From the NCBI GenBank assembly GCA_022579005.1, contig MU401661.1:1-64000 (forward strand): a stretch of DNA of 64,000 bases, given 5' to 3'. The DNA is from Poronia punctata. Lineage: Eukaryota > Ascomycota > Sordariomycetes > Xylariales > Xylariaceae. Shown here piece by piece: positions 1 to 8,870 of this stretch. The notes beneath the pieces were generated by a model. It was not told the origin of the DNA. It ran no database searches and saw nothing but the letters and a program-made list of their open reading frames with translations. Position 1 is the first letter of the stretch. Every line of letters starts with the position of its first letter. The position numbers and the translations under genes are program-made.

Positions 1-859
1 GCTTTTTTTTTATTTTTTATAAGCGCTATAAATAAAAAGCTAAGTTTATTAGTTTTTTTAACGTATAGCTTAGTAAAAGCTTTTACTAGCTTATAAGTTT
101 TTTAGTAAAATTTTTTAGTTATTTATATATAGCGTATTTTTTTAAAAGTGTTTTTAGCTATATATTAGTTAAATACTAAAGCTTATTTTATTAAAGTTTT
201 TAAAGTGTTTTTATTATTAAATTTTTTAGCAATATAATTTAAAGTTTTGCTTCCTATTTTTAAAAACAAGTAAAAAAGTATAGTAAATTGTTTATAAGCT
301 TTTGTTTAAAAAATCTTATTTATTTTAAAAATAGTTTTTATAAAGTTACTATTTTAGTATAATATTTTAGCTAAAGCTTATTGCTTTATAGCTACGTATA
401 TTTTTATACGTTCTTTATTTTTTTAAGCTATAACTAGTTAGTAGCTAAAATATTAGTTTTTAGCAACGCTACTAATATAGTACTACTAAGTTAAGTTAAT
501 TTTAATTAAGTTAAATTATTAAGTTAAAATATTACGTCTTTTAACTAGTATTAATAACTTTAAAATTATTATAATTAAGTTACTAAAAAAGCAAAGCTTT
601 TAAAAATAACTTAATTTATTACTAAAAATCTTAAAGTAAAAAAAAAAAAAAAAAAAAAAAGCTTTCAAGCTCTTGTTAAAAGTGCAAACCTATATATACA
701 CTAACTAGTAAAGCTGCAGCTATTTACAAGTGCAAGCCCTTATATTTACTGTTTAAAGGAAATAATAGCTATAAGCTACCTAATTAGCTATACTGCTATT
801 AACTAATCCGTAACTCTTATAATTTAAAATAGTTTCTAAAACCAAATTTATTTATAATA

Positions 860-2050
860 ATTAGTAAGGTTTAATTTAGCCATTATAATTTGCTTATATT
901 AAAAAATATATAAGTTAAGTAATTTTTTTAGTAAAATGCTTTTTATGCTAATAAAATTTATTAAGCTTTTTTTTTATAATAAAATAGCTATTTTAAAGAA
1001 AATTTATTATTATTAATAAAAAATTTAATTTATTATATACATAGTAGTTATAACTAAGCTAAATATAGATTTTATTACTTTACAACTTTTATAATTTAAT
1101 AATAACTTTTTTTAGCTTACTAAGCTATTGTTAATTATATATTAAACTATTTTTATATTAATTAATACTTTGCTTTATAATATAATTATAAAAATAAGCT
1201 TAATATAGCTAGTAATTTACTTTTTATAAATAACACTATTAACTAAAAAAGCTTATAAGCTTATACTATAATCTCTTTTAAAAAAACTTATTAAATAGCA
1301 AGCTAATAAACAAAATATAATTATTACTTTTACTATTAAAGTAAAGCTTTTTATACTAGCCTAGGCTATAAAAAAAGCTATGTTTATTAGTTAGCTTCTT
1401 TATAAGCTTAATATTAACTTAATAACTAATAAATAATTAGTTTAGTTAATAAAAATATTATTATATTAAAAATAAAATTATAGCACGTTAATAAATATAA
1501 CTATTAGTTATAGCAAAAAATAATTAACAAAATGCTTTAAATAGTTTATATACTTATAAATATAATAATAATAAATAGTTTTATAAAGTTATTAGCATAT
1601 AATAAATAGTTAAGCTTTTTATAACAAGTTTACTTAGTTAATATAAAAGCAATATAGCCTTAAAAAAAGCTTTAACTAGTTATTATAAAAGTGTAAAAAA
1701 AGTAAAATAATTAAATAAAAAAACTATAAATATTATATTTAAAATTATAAATCTTTATTTATTATAATTTAAAAGCTTTATTTTTAGCTATAAAATAGTT
1801 TAATAAATTAGTTTATTTTAAAAGGGTATATTAAAAGTAATAAGTTATAAGAAAATTATAATTAATATAATGCTTAAATAGTAAAAGAAATATAGTTAAA
1901 GTAAAAACTACTATAAAAAAAGGTTTTTTTATAAAGAGTTTCTTTTTACTTATTTAGTATAAGAAAACTTTGTAATAAAAAGACAATCTTTTTATTTACG
2001 CGTTATATAATATAATTATATATTATAAGCTATATTACTAAGTTTTAATA
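860..2050 (+). mobile_element. Ty1/copia-type retrotransposon, 3' end, RIP-mutated
   Basis: This stretch aligns by eye, at a near-constant offset of about 18.25 kb, with the 3' part of the complete element at 14625-20300. Near 1525-1610 a RIP-damaged frame reads like the end of a copia RNase H: with C restored where RIP leaves T, it resembles the conserved IVYIPTND..AD.FTK segment. A G-rich tract (AAAAGGG) just before 1829 fits a polypurine tract, and an LTR follows. The 5' part is outside the window or replaced by unrelated sequence before about 860. It is not functional, because the frame is full of TAA/TAG. Confidence 0.75.
1829..2050 (+). repeat. LTR of copia element (left copy)
   Basis: The 222-bp unit begins TATTAAAA and ends TTTTAATA. 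These are inverted 8-bp ends that fit RIP-altered TG...CA termini. It matches the LTRs at 14625-14847 and 20078-20300 and, in reverse, the one at 21035-21252. Shared landmarks are the CTACTATA..AAAGG core and a TTTTTACTTATTTAGTATA segment. The bases AGTTA follow directly. Their partner duplication would lie outside the window. Confidence 0.7.
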
Positions 2051-2291
2051 AGTTATTTTTAAAGGGAGACCTTTTAAAACCTTATTAATGCTTGTAGTCC
2101 TAGTAACATTTAAGCTATATAGTGCATATATAGTTATTTATAGCTAGGTATATTAAAGGCTAGTAGCTAATTACCTAGGTAGATTTTTATAAACATTTTT
2201 AAACTAATTAAAAAAAATGTTTAAAAAGTTTAAGATTTTTAATTAACTTTTTACTTTTAGCTTTTTTACTTTATAGTTAAATTTTAAAATT

Positions 2292-2353
2292 AAGCTTGGT
2301 TTTTTAAAATATAATTTTAAAGTTTTAAATTATATTTTTAAAAAACCAAGCTT
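2292..2353. repeat. Near-perfect palindrome
   Basis: Two arms of about 28 bases starting AAGCTTGGTTTTTT and ending AAAAAACCAAGCTT are reverse complements apart from one or two bases, with almost no loop. It sits inside the RIP block just left of the LysM gene. It may be a relic of a terminal inverted repeat or a foldback element. Confidence 0.7.
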
Positions 2354-2369
2354 TTTAATAAATAATTAT

Positions 2370-2467
2370 TATAATAAAGCTTAAAGTTAAAGTATTTAGC
2401 TTTACTTAATTTATATATATAAGTACTTTTTACACTTTTTAAAATATATAAAACTTATAAAAAACAT
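2370..2467 (+). repeat. About 100-bp dispersed repeat, inverted copy at 51364-51471
   Basis: The segment around TTAAAGTTAAAG..TTTAGCTTTACTTAATTTATATATATAAGTACTTTTTA recurs as its reverse complement at the other edge of the gene-rich region, with mainly C/T and G/A differences. Both copies lie at a boundary between AT-rich and normal DNA, so this is probably the end of one transposon family. Confidence 0.65.
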
Positions 2468-2509
2468 AGTTTTAAATAATAATTAATATATTTTAAGAGG
2501 ACCTTTACC

Positions 2510-3794
2510 TTATAGGATAGCAACACAGGCGTACGTATTAGCCCAAAGCCCCGTACAAGAAGTCCCACCGCTAGCCGGATTCCAAGACACGAACTGGGCC
2601 ACTGTTATGTGGTATTGACTCGCAATCGTAGCACAACTCTCGCCAGACTTGACGAGGTGGAAAGTCTTGCAGTTAGGCGTCATACCGGACTGGGTCGGCG
2701 TCGGTGTGGCGATGCCATTGCCGGGGCTGGTGGTCGTAGGCGTATGTCCAACGATGGAGATACAGATATACTAGCTCGGCCGTGTTAGTTGCTTCCTGAT
2801 AAAAACCTCCCCAAAAGCTTATCAACAAAATGCCAGTGGCGCATTGATAGGAGCCTGCGAACACCAAAAGAAAAAAGCCTACGTAGTCAAGCCACAGTGT
2901 GGTGCAGGAGGAGCCCACGGCCGGGTTCCAGGTCGTGATCTGGGAGACGGAGATGCCGTGGCTGGACGCGATGGTGGCGCAGGTGTCTCCCGACTTCACC
3001 TTGTAGAAACTGTCACAGTTGCTGACCATGCTGGGCTGGATTGGGGTCGGCGTGGCGATACCATTGCCGGCCGTGGTGGTGGTTGTGGTCGTAGCTTCGT
3101 GTCCAATGATGGAGACACAGGCATAAGCGTCAGCCCACAGCCCTGTGCAAGATGAGCCGGCACTCGGGTTCCAGGCCAGAAACTGCGCCAGCGTGATGCC
3201 TTGAGTGGTGCCGATGGCTTCACACGTGTCGCCCTGCTTTACTAGGTAGAACTTGTCGCAGTTCGAGGCTATGGAGGGCTGTGTTGGAGTTGGAGTCTCG
3301 ATTCCGTTAGGGGATCCAGTTGTCGTTGTTGTCTGTGAGCTGGTTGTTTTCGAGATCTTTGTGCTGGAAGTGGAAGTCACCGGATTCGTTGAAGTTGTTG
3401 TAGATGATTTCGACGTGGTAATGGTACTGGCAGGGGGCTCGCCAGTTGTCTCCACGCAGTACGACTTCCCGGTAACCAGGTTTCCACAGTCGGCTGTGAT
3501 GGATGGGTTCTGTCATATACGGTTAGGAACCCTGATACATACCCGAATGCGGTGGGAACTTACCCAGCGAATGAATTCCTGGAGGCTGATAAAGTTGTTT
3601 TCCAAAATTACGGAGCATGAAGGTGTCGAGGTGATGTCAACCCACCAACTGCAGTACTTTGAAGTGTTAGGGTCATAAGACAACGATGGTGAAGGGCCTT
3701 CAGAGTCACGAGCCGCCAAGATGGGTACATCTCGGGCAGCAACCACATCGTAGAGGGCGGTGCTCAGGAGTAGAATCCACACAGAAGCTAACAT
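2510..3794 (-). CDS. Secreted protein with four LysM modules (LysM effector/chitin-binding)
   Basis: LysM modules bind chitin or chito-oligosaccharides outside the cell. In fungi such proteins hide wall chitin from host receptors or protect hyphae from chitinases. Model: exons 3794-3564, 3509-2883 and 2770-2510, with introns 3510-3563 (GTAAGT..ACAG) and 2771-2882 (GTAGGC..CTAAC..CTAG), giving 372 residues. A signal peptide (MLASVWILLLSTALYDVVAA) precedes a divergent LysM (about 47-100, split by intron 1). Three canonical modules of the C..F..VK.GDTC...W.P form follow, near residues 161-210, 242-290 and 320-370, joined by Thr/Ser/Pro-rich linkers. The stop lies about 10 bases from the RIP block, so the original C-terminus may be altered. 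It is the left end of the chitin-themed cluster. The module calls are sure; the biological role is inferred. Confidence 0.85.
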
Positions 3795-5224
3795 GGTGTT
3801 GAATGAATGATGATTCTGCGGTCGGTTACCTTTGCCAATGACACTTCTCGTTCGCTTTATGAAGTCCGGATATCTTGTATGAATTATAGGTACTCGAATA
3901 TCCGCTTAAAATTGCTACGCAAAACGCCAGCTACAGCCATTGTACATCGGTCTCATTGTAACCGAGGGACTGGCGGCGCGGTATAATATCGCCTTCATCC
4001 AGACGACGTAGCTACATTGTGGTTATCTTGACCGGAAAGCTAGGCCGGCAAAGCCGATTCTCCCGTATACCCCTTATGTATTGGTAAGGGGTAATGTACA
4101 AGTAAGCAACAAGGTTTGCAAGGGCCGTAACCGAGCAATTATAGAACCAGCTAGAATGCATGATAAGAGGTCATTATTAGCGGCCGCCGCTTTAGTTTTA
4201 CAGACGAAAACATTCTCAGCTATAACAACCGCCCCAGATTCCCGATGCACCATGTTCTGGTATCCGGACTAGGGATGCATTTTGTATCATACAGATACGG
4301 TATCATACAGAATGATTCCTGTATGATATAGTATCTTTGAAAGATACAATGTACCAACGGAAAAACTAGTTTTTCCGTGTCCACCTTTCCGCAGACCAGC
4401 ACCTAAATAAGTAACTATTACGACAACTATAATTCTAACAGTATTAAAGGTAAAGCAACAGATTCCAAAACTCATTACAAACCCGGACGGACATGGGGCC
4501 GGGGGCTTAATGCAACGTCCCCACAACCGCCGATGCAGCTATTGACCCATCGAGTTGCTTTTCCGTAAGTTAACATGCAGGCCCGAGGCGCTGAAATGAA
4601 CGTGCATATAATCTACTTTTTGGGGCGGAAATGCCCAGAAAACACCCGATACGCACAGAGATGTAGTGGAGCGCTCTCCAGCGATTACTGGTAAGGTTTC
4701 GACGTGGCCACGGGGCTATCCCCTCGCGGGACACTTTACTGTGCGTTTTTATATATAACATAAAAATATAAAGACGACTATAACTAATTAACAAAAAGTT
4801 GGAAAAATAAGCTCGATTGAATATAGCGTGTCTTTACCTTTAAATTTAGTATGTACAAACACTACCTTTGCCCGGCCCGCGTGGAATGGCCCGTGAGGGG
4901 GGCAGGAATCTTACAGGCAGACATACTTAGTTGTATAGGTTAAAACTTCGTATACACTAAACCATCGCGTGGTACGGAAGCATGCCGTTGCTTTACCGCC
5001 CATATTGATACTTGTGCTTGATATCTTGAATAATTGTTCCCTTACTGTTTTTGCGCCTATAGTAAATAACACCGGTAATTATTGTACTTTGATCGAATAT
5101 CAAGTTTATTTATATGGAGAGTAATTAGAAAAAGTGTGACAGAAAAAACGAGGCCGTTAATTCGCGACTGGAATTAACGGTATATACACTTCGCGACAAG
5201 AAGCGACCAAGTCTCTCTCACTCT
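3795..5224. other. Intergenic, no gene seen
   Basis: Only short chance frames occur here. Composition is mixed, with AT-rich patches (about 4740-4860 and 5040-5110) but not the dense RIP pattern. It contains the promoter of the leftward LysM gene on its left side and the 3' flank of the LysM/WSC gene on its right side. Confidence 0.5.
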
Positions 5225-5971
5225 TCAAAACATTGCCAGAATTCTTGTTGCACCAGTTGTCTGACTCCCGCCGATTGTTGGTGTTGTGGCCGTCGCGCTG
5301 GAGGTGCCAGTAGTGGTACTTGTTGTTTCCGCGTTCTGCTCGGCTTTGAAGACATTGACGAGTCCCTTGCCGCCGCAGAACGTCTTGCTGTCTCCCGTGC
5401 AGGGGATGTTGCAATCAGTCTGGTTGCTCGCCCACTCGCCACCGACGTAACTGCTACACCAGCACTGGTTCCCCCCTTCCAGACCTGCGAAGCTGTACGC
5501 CCGCCGGTAACAAGTGGTCTTGCATTTGGGAATAGACAGCGCTGCATCTCCACCCGCGGGGCTGAAGTTCTTCTCGAGAATGGGCAACACGGGGTCATCT
5601 GCATAACAGCCCATATCGTTCCAGGAGGTAGGAGAGGGTCCCGGCGTGACCGCGGTGGTGGTGGAAACTGTCGTTGTCGAGGATGAGGAGGTCGTGGTCG
5701 TGACCGTGTTGTTGATCTTCTCCCATGTGACGATACAGTATGACTGATAGTCCCATGGCTGACAGTCGAGCCCGACAGAGGGGTTCCATTGATGGAACTC
5801 GACAGGAGTGATGCCAAACAGACTGCGTACGTCTTCGCATAATTCGCCGTCGCTGTTGTTGTACCATTCGGCGCAGTCTTTAGCTGTCTCCGGGTCCCAC
5901 TGCAGTGTCGGGTTCGCGGTACCGAAGGTGCGGCGAACCGCTACGAACAGCAATAACAGAGAGGCCTTCAT
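5225..5971 (-). CDS. Secreted LysM + WSC domain protein
   Basis: Single exon, 248 residues, starting at the ATG at 5971. It has a short N-terminal hydrophobic signal (KASLLLLFVAV). A LysM-like module follows (about 20-85), with the pattern C.EWYN..D...CE.V....GI...EFHQWNPSVG..C. Then come a Thr/Ser linker and a WSC domain (about 117-212) recognisable by GCYADD, CKTTCY, GGNQCWC and CTGDSKTFCGG. WSC domains bind wall glycans, and LysM binds chitin. The tail is again Thr/Ser-rich with no clear GPI signal. The first LysM cysteine pattern resembles that of the neighbouring four-LysM protein, so the two probably derive from a common ancestor. Likely an extracellular wall- or chitin-binding protein without enzymatic activity. 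Confidence 0.85.
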   Translation of the reverse strand: MKASLLLLFVAVRRTFGTANPTLQWDPETAKDCAEWYNNSDGELCEDVRSLFGITPVEFHQWNPSVGLDCQPWDYQSYCIVTWEKINNTVTTTTSSSSTTTVSTTTAVTPGPSPTSWNDMGCYADDPVLPILEKNFSPAGGDAALSIPKCKTTCYRRAYSFAGLEGGNQCWCSSYVGGEWASNQTDCNIPCTGDSKTFCGGKGLVNVFKAEQNAETTSTTTGTSSATATTPTIGGSQTTGATRILAMF

Positions 5972-6698
5972 GTAAGCGCGAATATAAGTCGATTGGACAG
6001 GTAAGCCAGTGAAGAAGGGAGTGTATGGATAATGGGAAGGCAGCAGCGATCCAACAGCTAAGGTAATTGCTATCTACATAGATTGCGGACAAACGAGAAA
6101 AGGGGTAATTTTTTACTTTTACATAGGTCGCTCACTTCGTCTGTTTTCCAGAGCATATGAGTCAGCAAACCCGGCTGCGTCGATCCTTTAAAGTGTAGGG
6201 TGCCAAGGGTAGCGAGCCGTGCCGCCGCTTTTGTGGGCTGAGCATTTACCATGGGTAAACGGGGTAAGGTTAAGCGCGCAATGAGTTGAAAATTTGGGGT
6301 GCTTAAGTACCTACTGGTATACCTGCACTTACCCCATAAACCTCCTTATCCACACCATACCAGGCGACTTTGACCAGGATCGCTGCGTACCCCTATTCCC
6401 TTAATCAGCAACGGAATTTTCTTGCACGACCAACAGCTTACAAAGTTGCTATATGAAGTCCTTGGCATTTTCCTCACGTTGTACAAAGGCAAGACAAGAC
6501 AGGATTATCAACTCAAAGCTGCAGTTATTTTGCATGTTGCGTGTAATCTCGGCCCTGTTTATCTTTCACATGTAACATTGCTGACTAGTATAAAGTGACC
6601 GTCGGCAGTAGATCGCGAGTCCTACTTTAAGTCACACGCCGCGGAGAGCGCCGTTTATGTGTCATTAGGCCATGTTCTAGACACTACGATTCGGAACC
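5972..6698. other. Divergent intergenic region, no gene seen
   Basis: This lies between the leftward LysM/WSC gene and the rightward 2EXR gene, so it holds both promoters. No RNA gene or repeat is visible, and short frames here lack any recognisable motif. Confidence 0.5.
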
Positions 6699-7280
6699 AT
6701 GTCTTCCTTCTATCCATTTCCGCGCCTCCCATTCGAGCTGCGTGCGCACATCTGGGCCCTGACGGTTGAGCCTCGTATCGTCGAGGTCCGCATCCTGCCC
6801 TGCAAGTCCTCAGGAGCTGCGCGGCTGGTCTCACCCACAACTGTTCCCGCAATCCTCCAGACCTGCCGAGAAGGTCGTAGCCTGGGCCTGTACAAGCAGG
6901 TCTTCTCCGAGATTACCTCAAGCTATGTCTGGCTGAACATGGATATAGATATGGTCTCCATCGGAAACACCCCGTTCGGGGTTTTTGCACCCGTCGCAGC
7001 ATCTATTAAGCGGCTCATGTTCCGGCGCCAAAACTCGGACGACTCCTTTTACCACTTCGAGGTGAAAGAGCTCCGCAATTGGGTAAACACGGAGGAAATC
7101 CGTGTAGTTTGTGAAGACGGTATGGAGGCATGGCATGGGGCTTCTTACGAACACTCCTGGCCCTGTGCCCTTGAAAACCTGTGGTTCTTCGATGCAGCTG
7201 ATGGCCGTCTGATGAGGAGCATTGAGATGGAACAAATGTTGGACAACAGACTGGAGGAGAGCAATATACAAAATGAATGA
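6699..7280 (+). CDS. 2EXR-domain protein, function unknown
   Basis: Intronless, 193 residues. The N-terminus FYPFPRLPFELRAHIWALTV followed by a PRIVEV segment is the hallmark of the 2EXR domain, a lineage-expanded fungal domain of unknown role. The middle holds ILQTCREGRSLGLYKQVF, also typical (the 'cRESR'-like helix). No signal peptide or membrane segment is present, so it is probably intracellular. 2EXR proteins are numerous in plant- and insect-associated Sordariomycetes and often sit in accessory regions. There is no sign that it is functionally tied to the chitin genes beside it. The domain call is good; function is unknown. Confidence 0.8.
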   Translation: MSSFYPFPRLPFELRAHIWALTVEPRIVEVRILPCKSSGAARLVSPTTVPAILQTCREGRSLGLYKQVFSEITSSYVWLNMDIDMVSIGNTPFGVFAPVAASIKRLMFRRQNSDDSFYHFEVKELRNWVNTEEIRVVCEDGMEAWHGASYEHSWPCALENLWFFDAADGRLMRSIEMEQMLDNRLEESNIQNE

Positions 7281-7335
7281 ATGCCCGAGTGGTACTCGTC
7301 TCAGCTAAAGAGGTGCTACGCTACTTATCCCTTTT

Positions 7336-8217
7336 TCATCCCCCACGACAACTTTGGCTTCTGTCCGTAACTCGCTTATATGACTGCATCACTACACGGT
7401 GATTCCTCGCTTCCACCTTGTCTTTGTAATTTGGGTCATTCGGACCAGTAGGCCCACTGTACCAGTCTTTGAGAAATGCTTCAATCAGGTCGTCAGCATT
7501 CGCCACGCCTCTCGCCTTGGCTTGTTTCGCCGTCTCCTTCCAATCCACCGTTTCCCACACAGCACCAGTAACAGGATTGCTCCCCAGACCCTGTTTCTGT
7601 ATAGTAACCATTTTGGGACCTAGGCTGTTACTTGCTGCTTGAATGAGAAATGGTCCGTGGTCTCCAGCCCGCGCCACACTGACCATCTCCAGAGTCGTGT
7701 CGAAGCTTCCGAAGAGGACATGGTTGTTGGCGTTTGCCTTGTTCTTGTACGTCCTGTTGGCCGTGTCGCCGATACGCTTGATGTAGTCGTTGAACTCCCA
7801 TGAATCCTTTACGGCGTTGTGAGGCGGGTAGTTGGGGACCTTGGGGTTATTCCCCAGACCACTCGTGAAGAGCTTATAGCACTGCTTGGCCGTCTGCTCA
7901 GCTGCCAGATTTCCGTTTTGATCGTAAACGGACCAACCGGTCTGCTTAGGCGCCTTTCCCAGGAATACCATGAGCTCGTCAAAGTTGCACCGGGTGCGAC
8001 CCGTATTCTTCTTTGGCGTGCATGCATTCCACTGTGGGCATGTTTTGGCAGCAAGATTCGGCTTCGTGCACTTGAACCCGACAGTTTGGGCATTTGCATC
8101 GTTGAGACCATCAATCTCGTAGGCGTTGTATAGCAGGACACGTTCAAGGCATCCTTGGTACCCCCCCGCTGACACAACGGAGAGGTGAGAAAGGATAAGG
8201 AAGAGAAAGACCTTCAT
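7336..8217 (-). CDS. Unrecognised secreted protein next to killer-toxin-type chitinase
   Basis: Intronless, 293 residues from the ATG at 8217; an in-frame GTG further upstream is not needed. A clear signal peptide (MKVFLFLILSHLSVVSAGG) is followed by a mature domain with paired cysteines (CLERV, FKCTKPN, CPQWNACTPKK, RCNF, KQCYKLF) and a long C-terminal part with NNHVLFGSFDTTLEMVSVAR and AVWETVDWKETAKQAKARG. I do not recognise the family. It is transcribed divergently from the large chitinase through a shared 650-bp region, which suggests co-expression. By analogy with yeast killer systems, where a chitinase-type subunit delivers a second protein, it could be a partner or cargo of the chitinase. 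That is inference only. Confidence 0.75.
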   Translation of the reverse strand: MKVFLFLILSHLSVVSAGGYQGCLERVLLYNAYEIDGLNDANAQTVGFKCTKPNLAAKTCPQWNACTPKKNTGRTRCNFDELMVFLGKAPKQTGWSVYDQNGNLAAEQTAKQCYKLFTSGLGNNPKVPNYPPHNAVKDSWEFNDYIKRIGDTANRTYKNKANANNHVLFGSFDTTLEMVSVARAGDHGPFLIQAASNSLGPKMVTIQKQGLGSNPVTGAVWETVDWKETAKQAKARGVANADDLIEAFLKDWYSGPTGPNDPNYKDKVEARNHRVVMQSYKRVTDRSQSCRGG

Positions 8218-8870
8218 GGAGGCTGCTGCGAGCACTCCTGACCGAAAAGGCACGAGAGCGAATCTTCGAGCCGGGAAAGATGAGTTGCAGTCCCAGATGG
8301 ACGATAGAACGGGAGAAGGATATTGGGTTGAATACTTTGCTCCAGTTGCACCTGATTCTAGGACTGCGACTCGTGCCCAGACTCATAGTAGAGTTGCATC
8401 AGCTCGTGTTGTAGTAAATTCCGAGTCCTTGTCGTCGGATACCACTTTCCGTTTTCAGCTGTTCCGGCGATATTATATATAATTACTGTTGAGCTGCCGT
8501 TGACACCCTGACCGGACGCATGGCTGCGGCGAATACTACTTAAGCGCCTAATACAGTCATATCGCCTTTCTCAGCTGCATCGAAACATTGGGGTACATCA
8601 GATACATGGATGTACAATATTTGGATATGTGGGAAGCGATCTAGAATTAATTAGTTATCGGTGTCAGAAGGAAAACCTTGACCCGTGTCTAGGTTTGTGA
8701 AGCTCATTCTCACCGTCTTCGAATGTTCGCTCAGCTCCCTCCCCTCGATTCGCCCCAAGTTCACCTATGCTCAGCATTATAGATTTTCATTCCGCCTTAT
8801 ATCTCTCCCCTCTGTTGTTAGTGACTCTCATCCTTGAAGCAACAAAACTAATTCGCAGTGTCCGGCCAGC
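8218..8870. promoter_or_regulatory. Shared divergent promoter region
   Basis: These 653 bp separate the start codons of the leftward secreted protein and the rightward chitinase. A TATATATAA tract lies near 8472. No open frame of interest is seen. The head-to-head layout suggests common regulation; no specific factor site could be assigned with confidence. Confidence 0.45.

Larger units (their letters stand above)
1..2500. repeat. AT-rich RIP-mutated repeat block, left edge
   Basis: Base composition is overwhelmingly A and T, dominated by TTAA, TATA and AGCTT words, with no sustained open frame. C-containing codons appear converted to T and G to A, as RIP does to repeats in filamentous ascomycetes. 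The block includes the 3' end of a copia element (about 860-2050), an A-homopolymer of roughly two dozen bases near 638-660, and slightly less mutated stretches at about 660-760 and 2090-2190. The edge against normal DNA is abrupt, near position 2500. Nothing else is recognisable in positions 1-860. Confidence 0.85.

Noticed and set aside
5218..5817. 199-codon minus-strand frame overlapping the LysM/WSC gene
   Set aside because: Alternative frame of the same DNA; the WSC and LysM cysteine patterns belong to the 5225-5971 frame.
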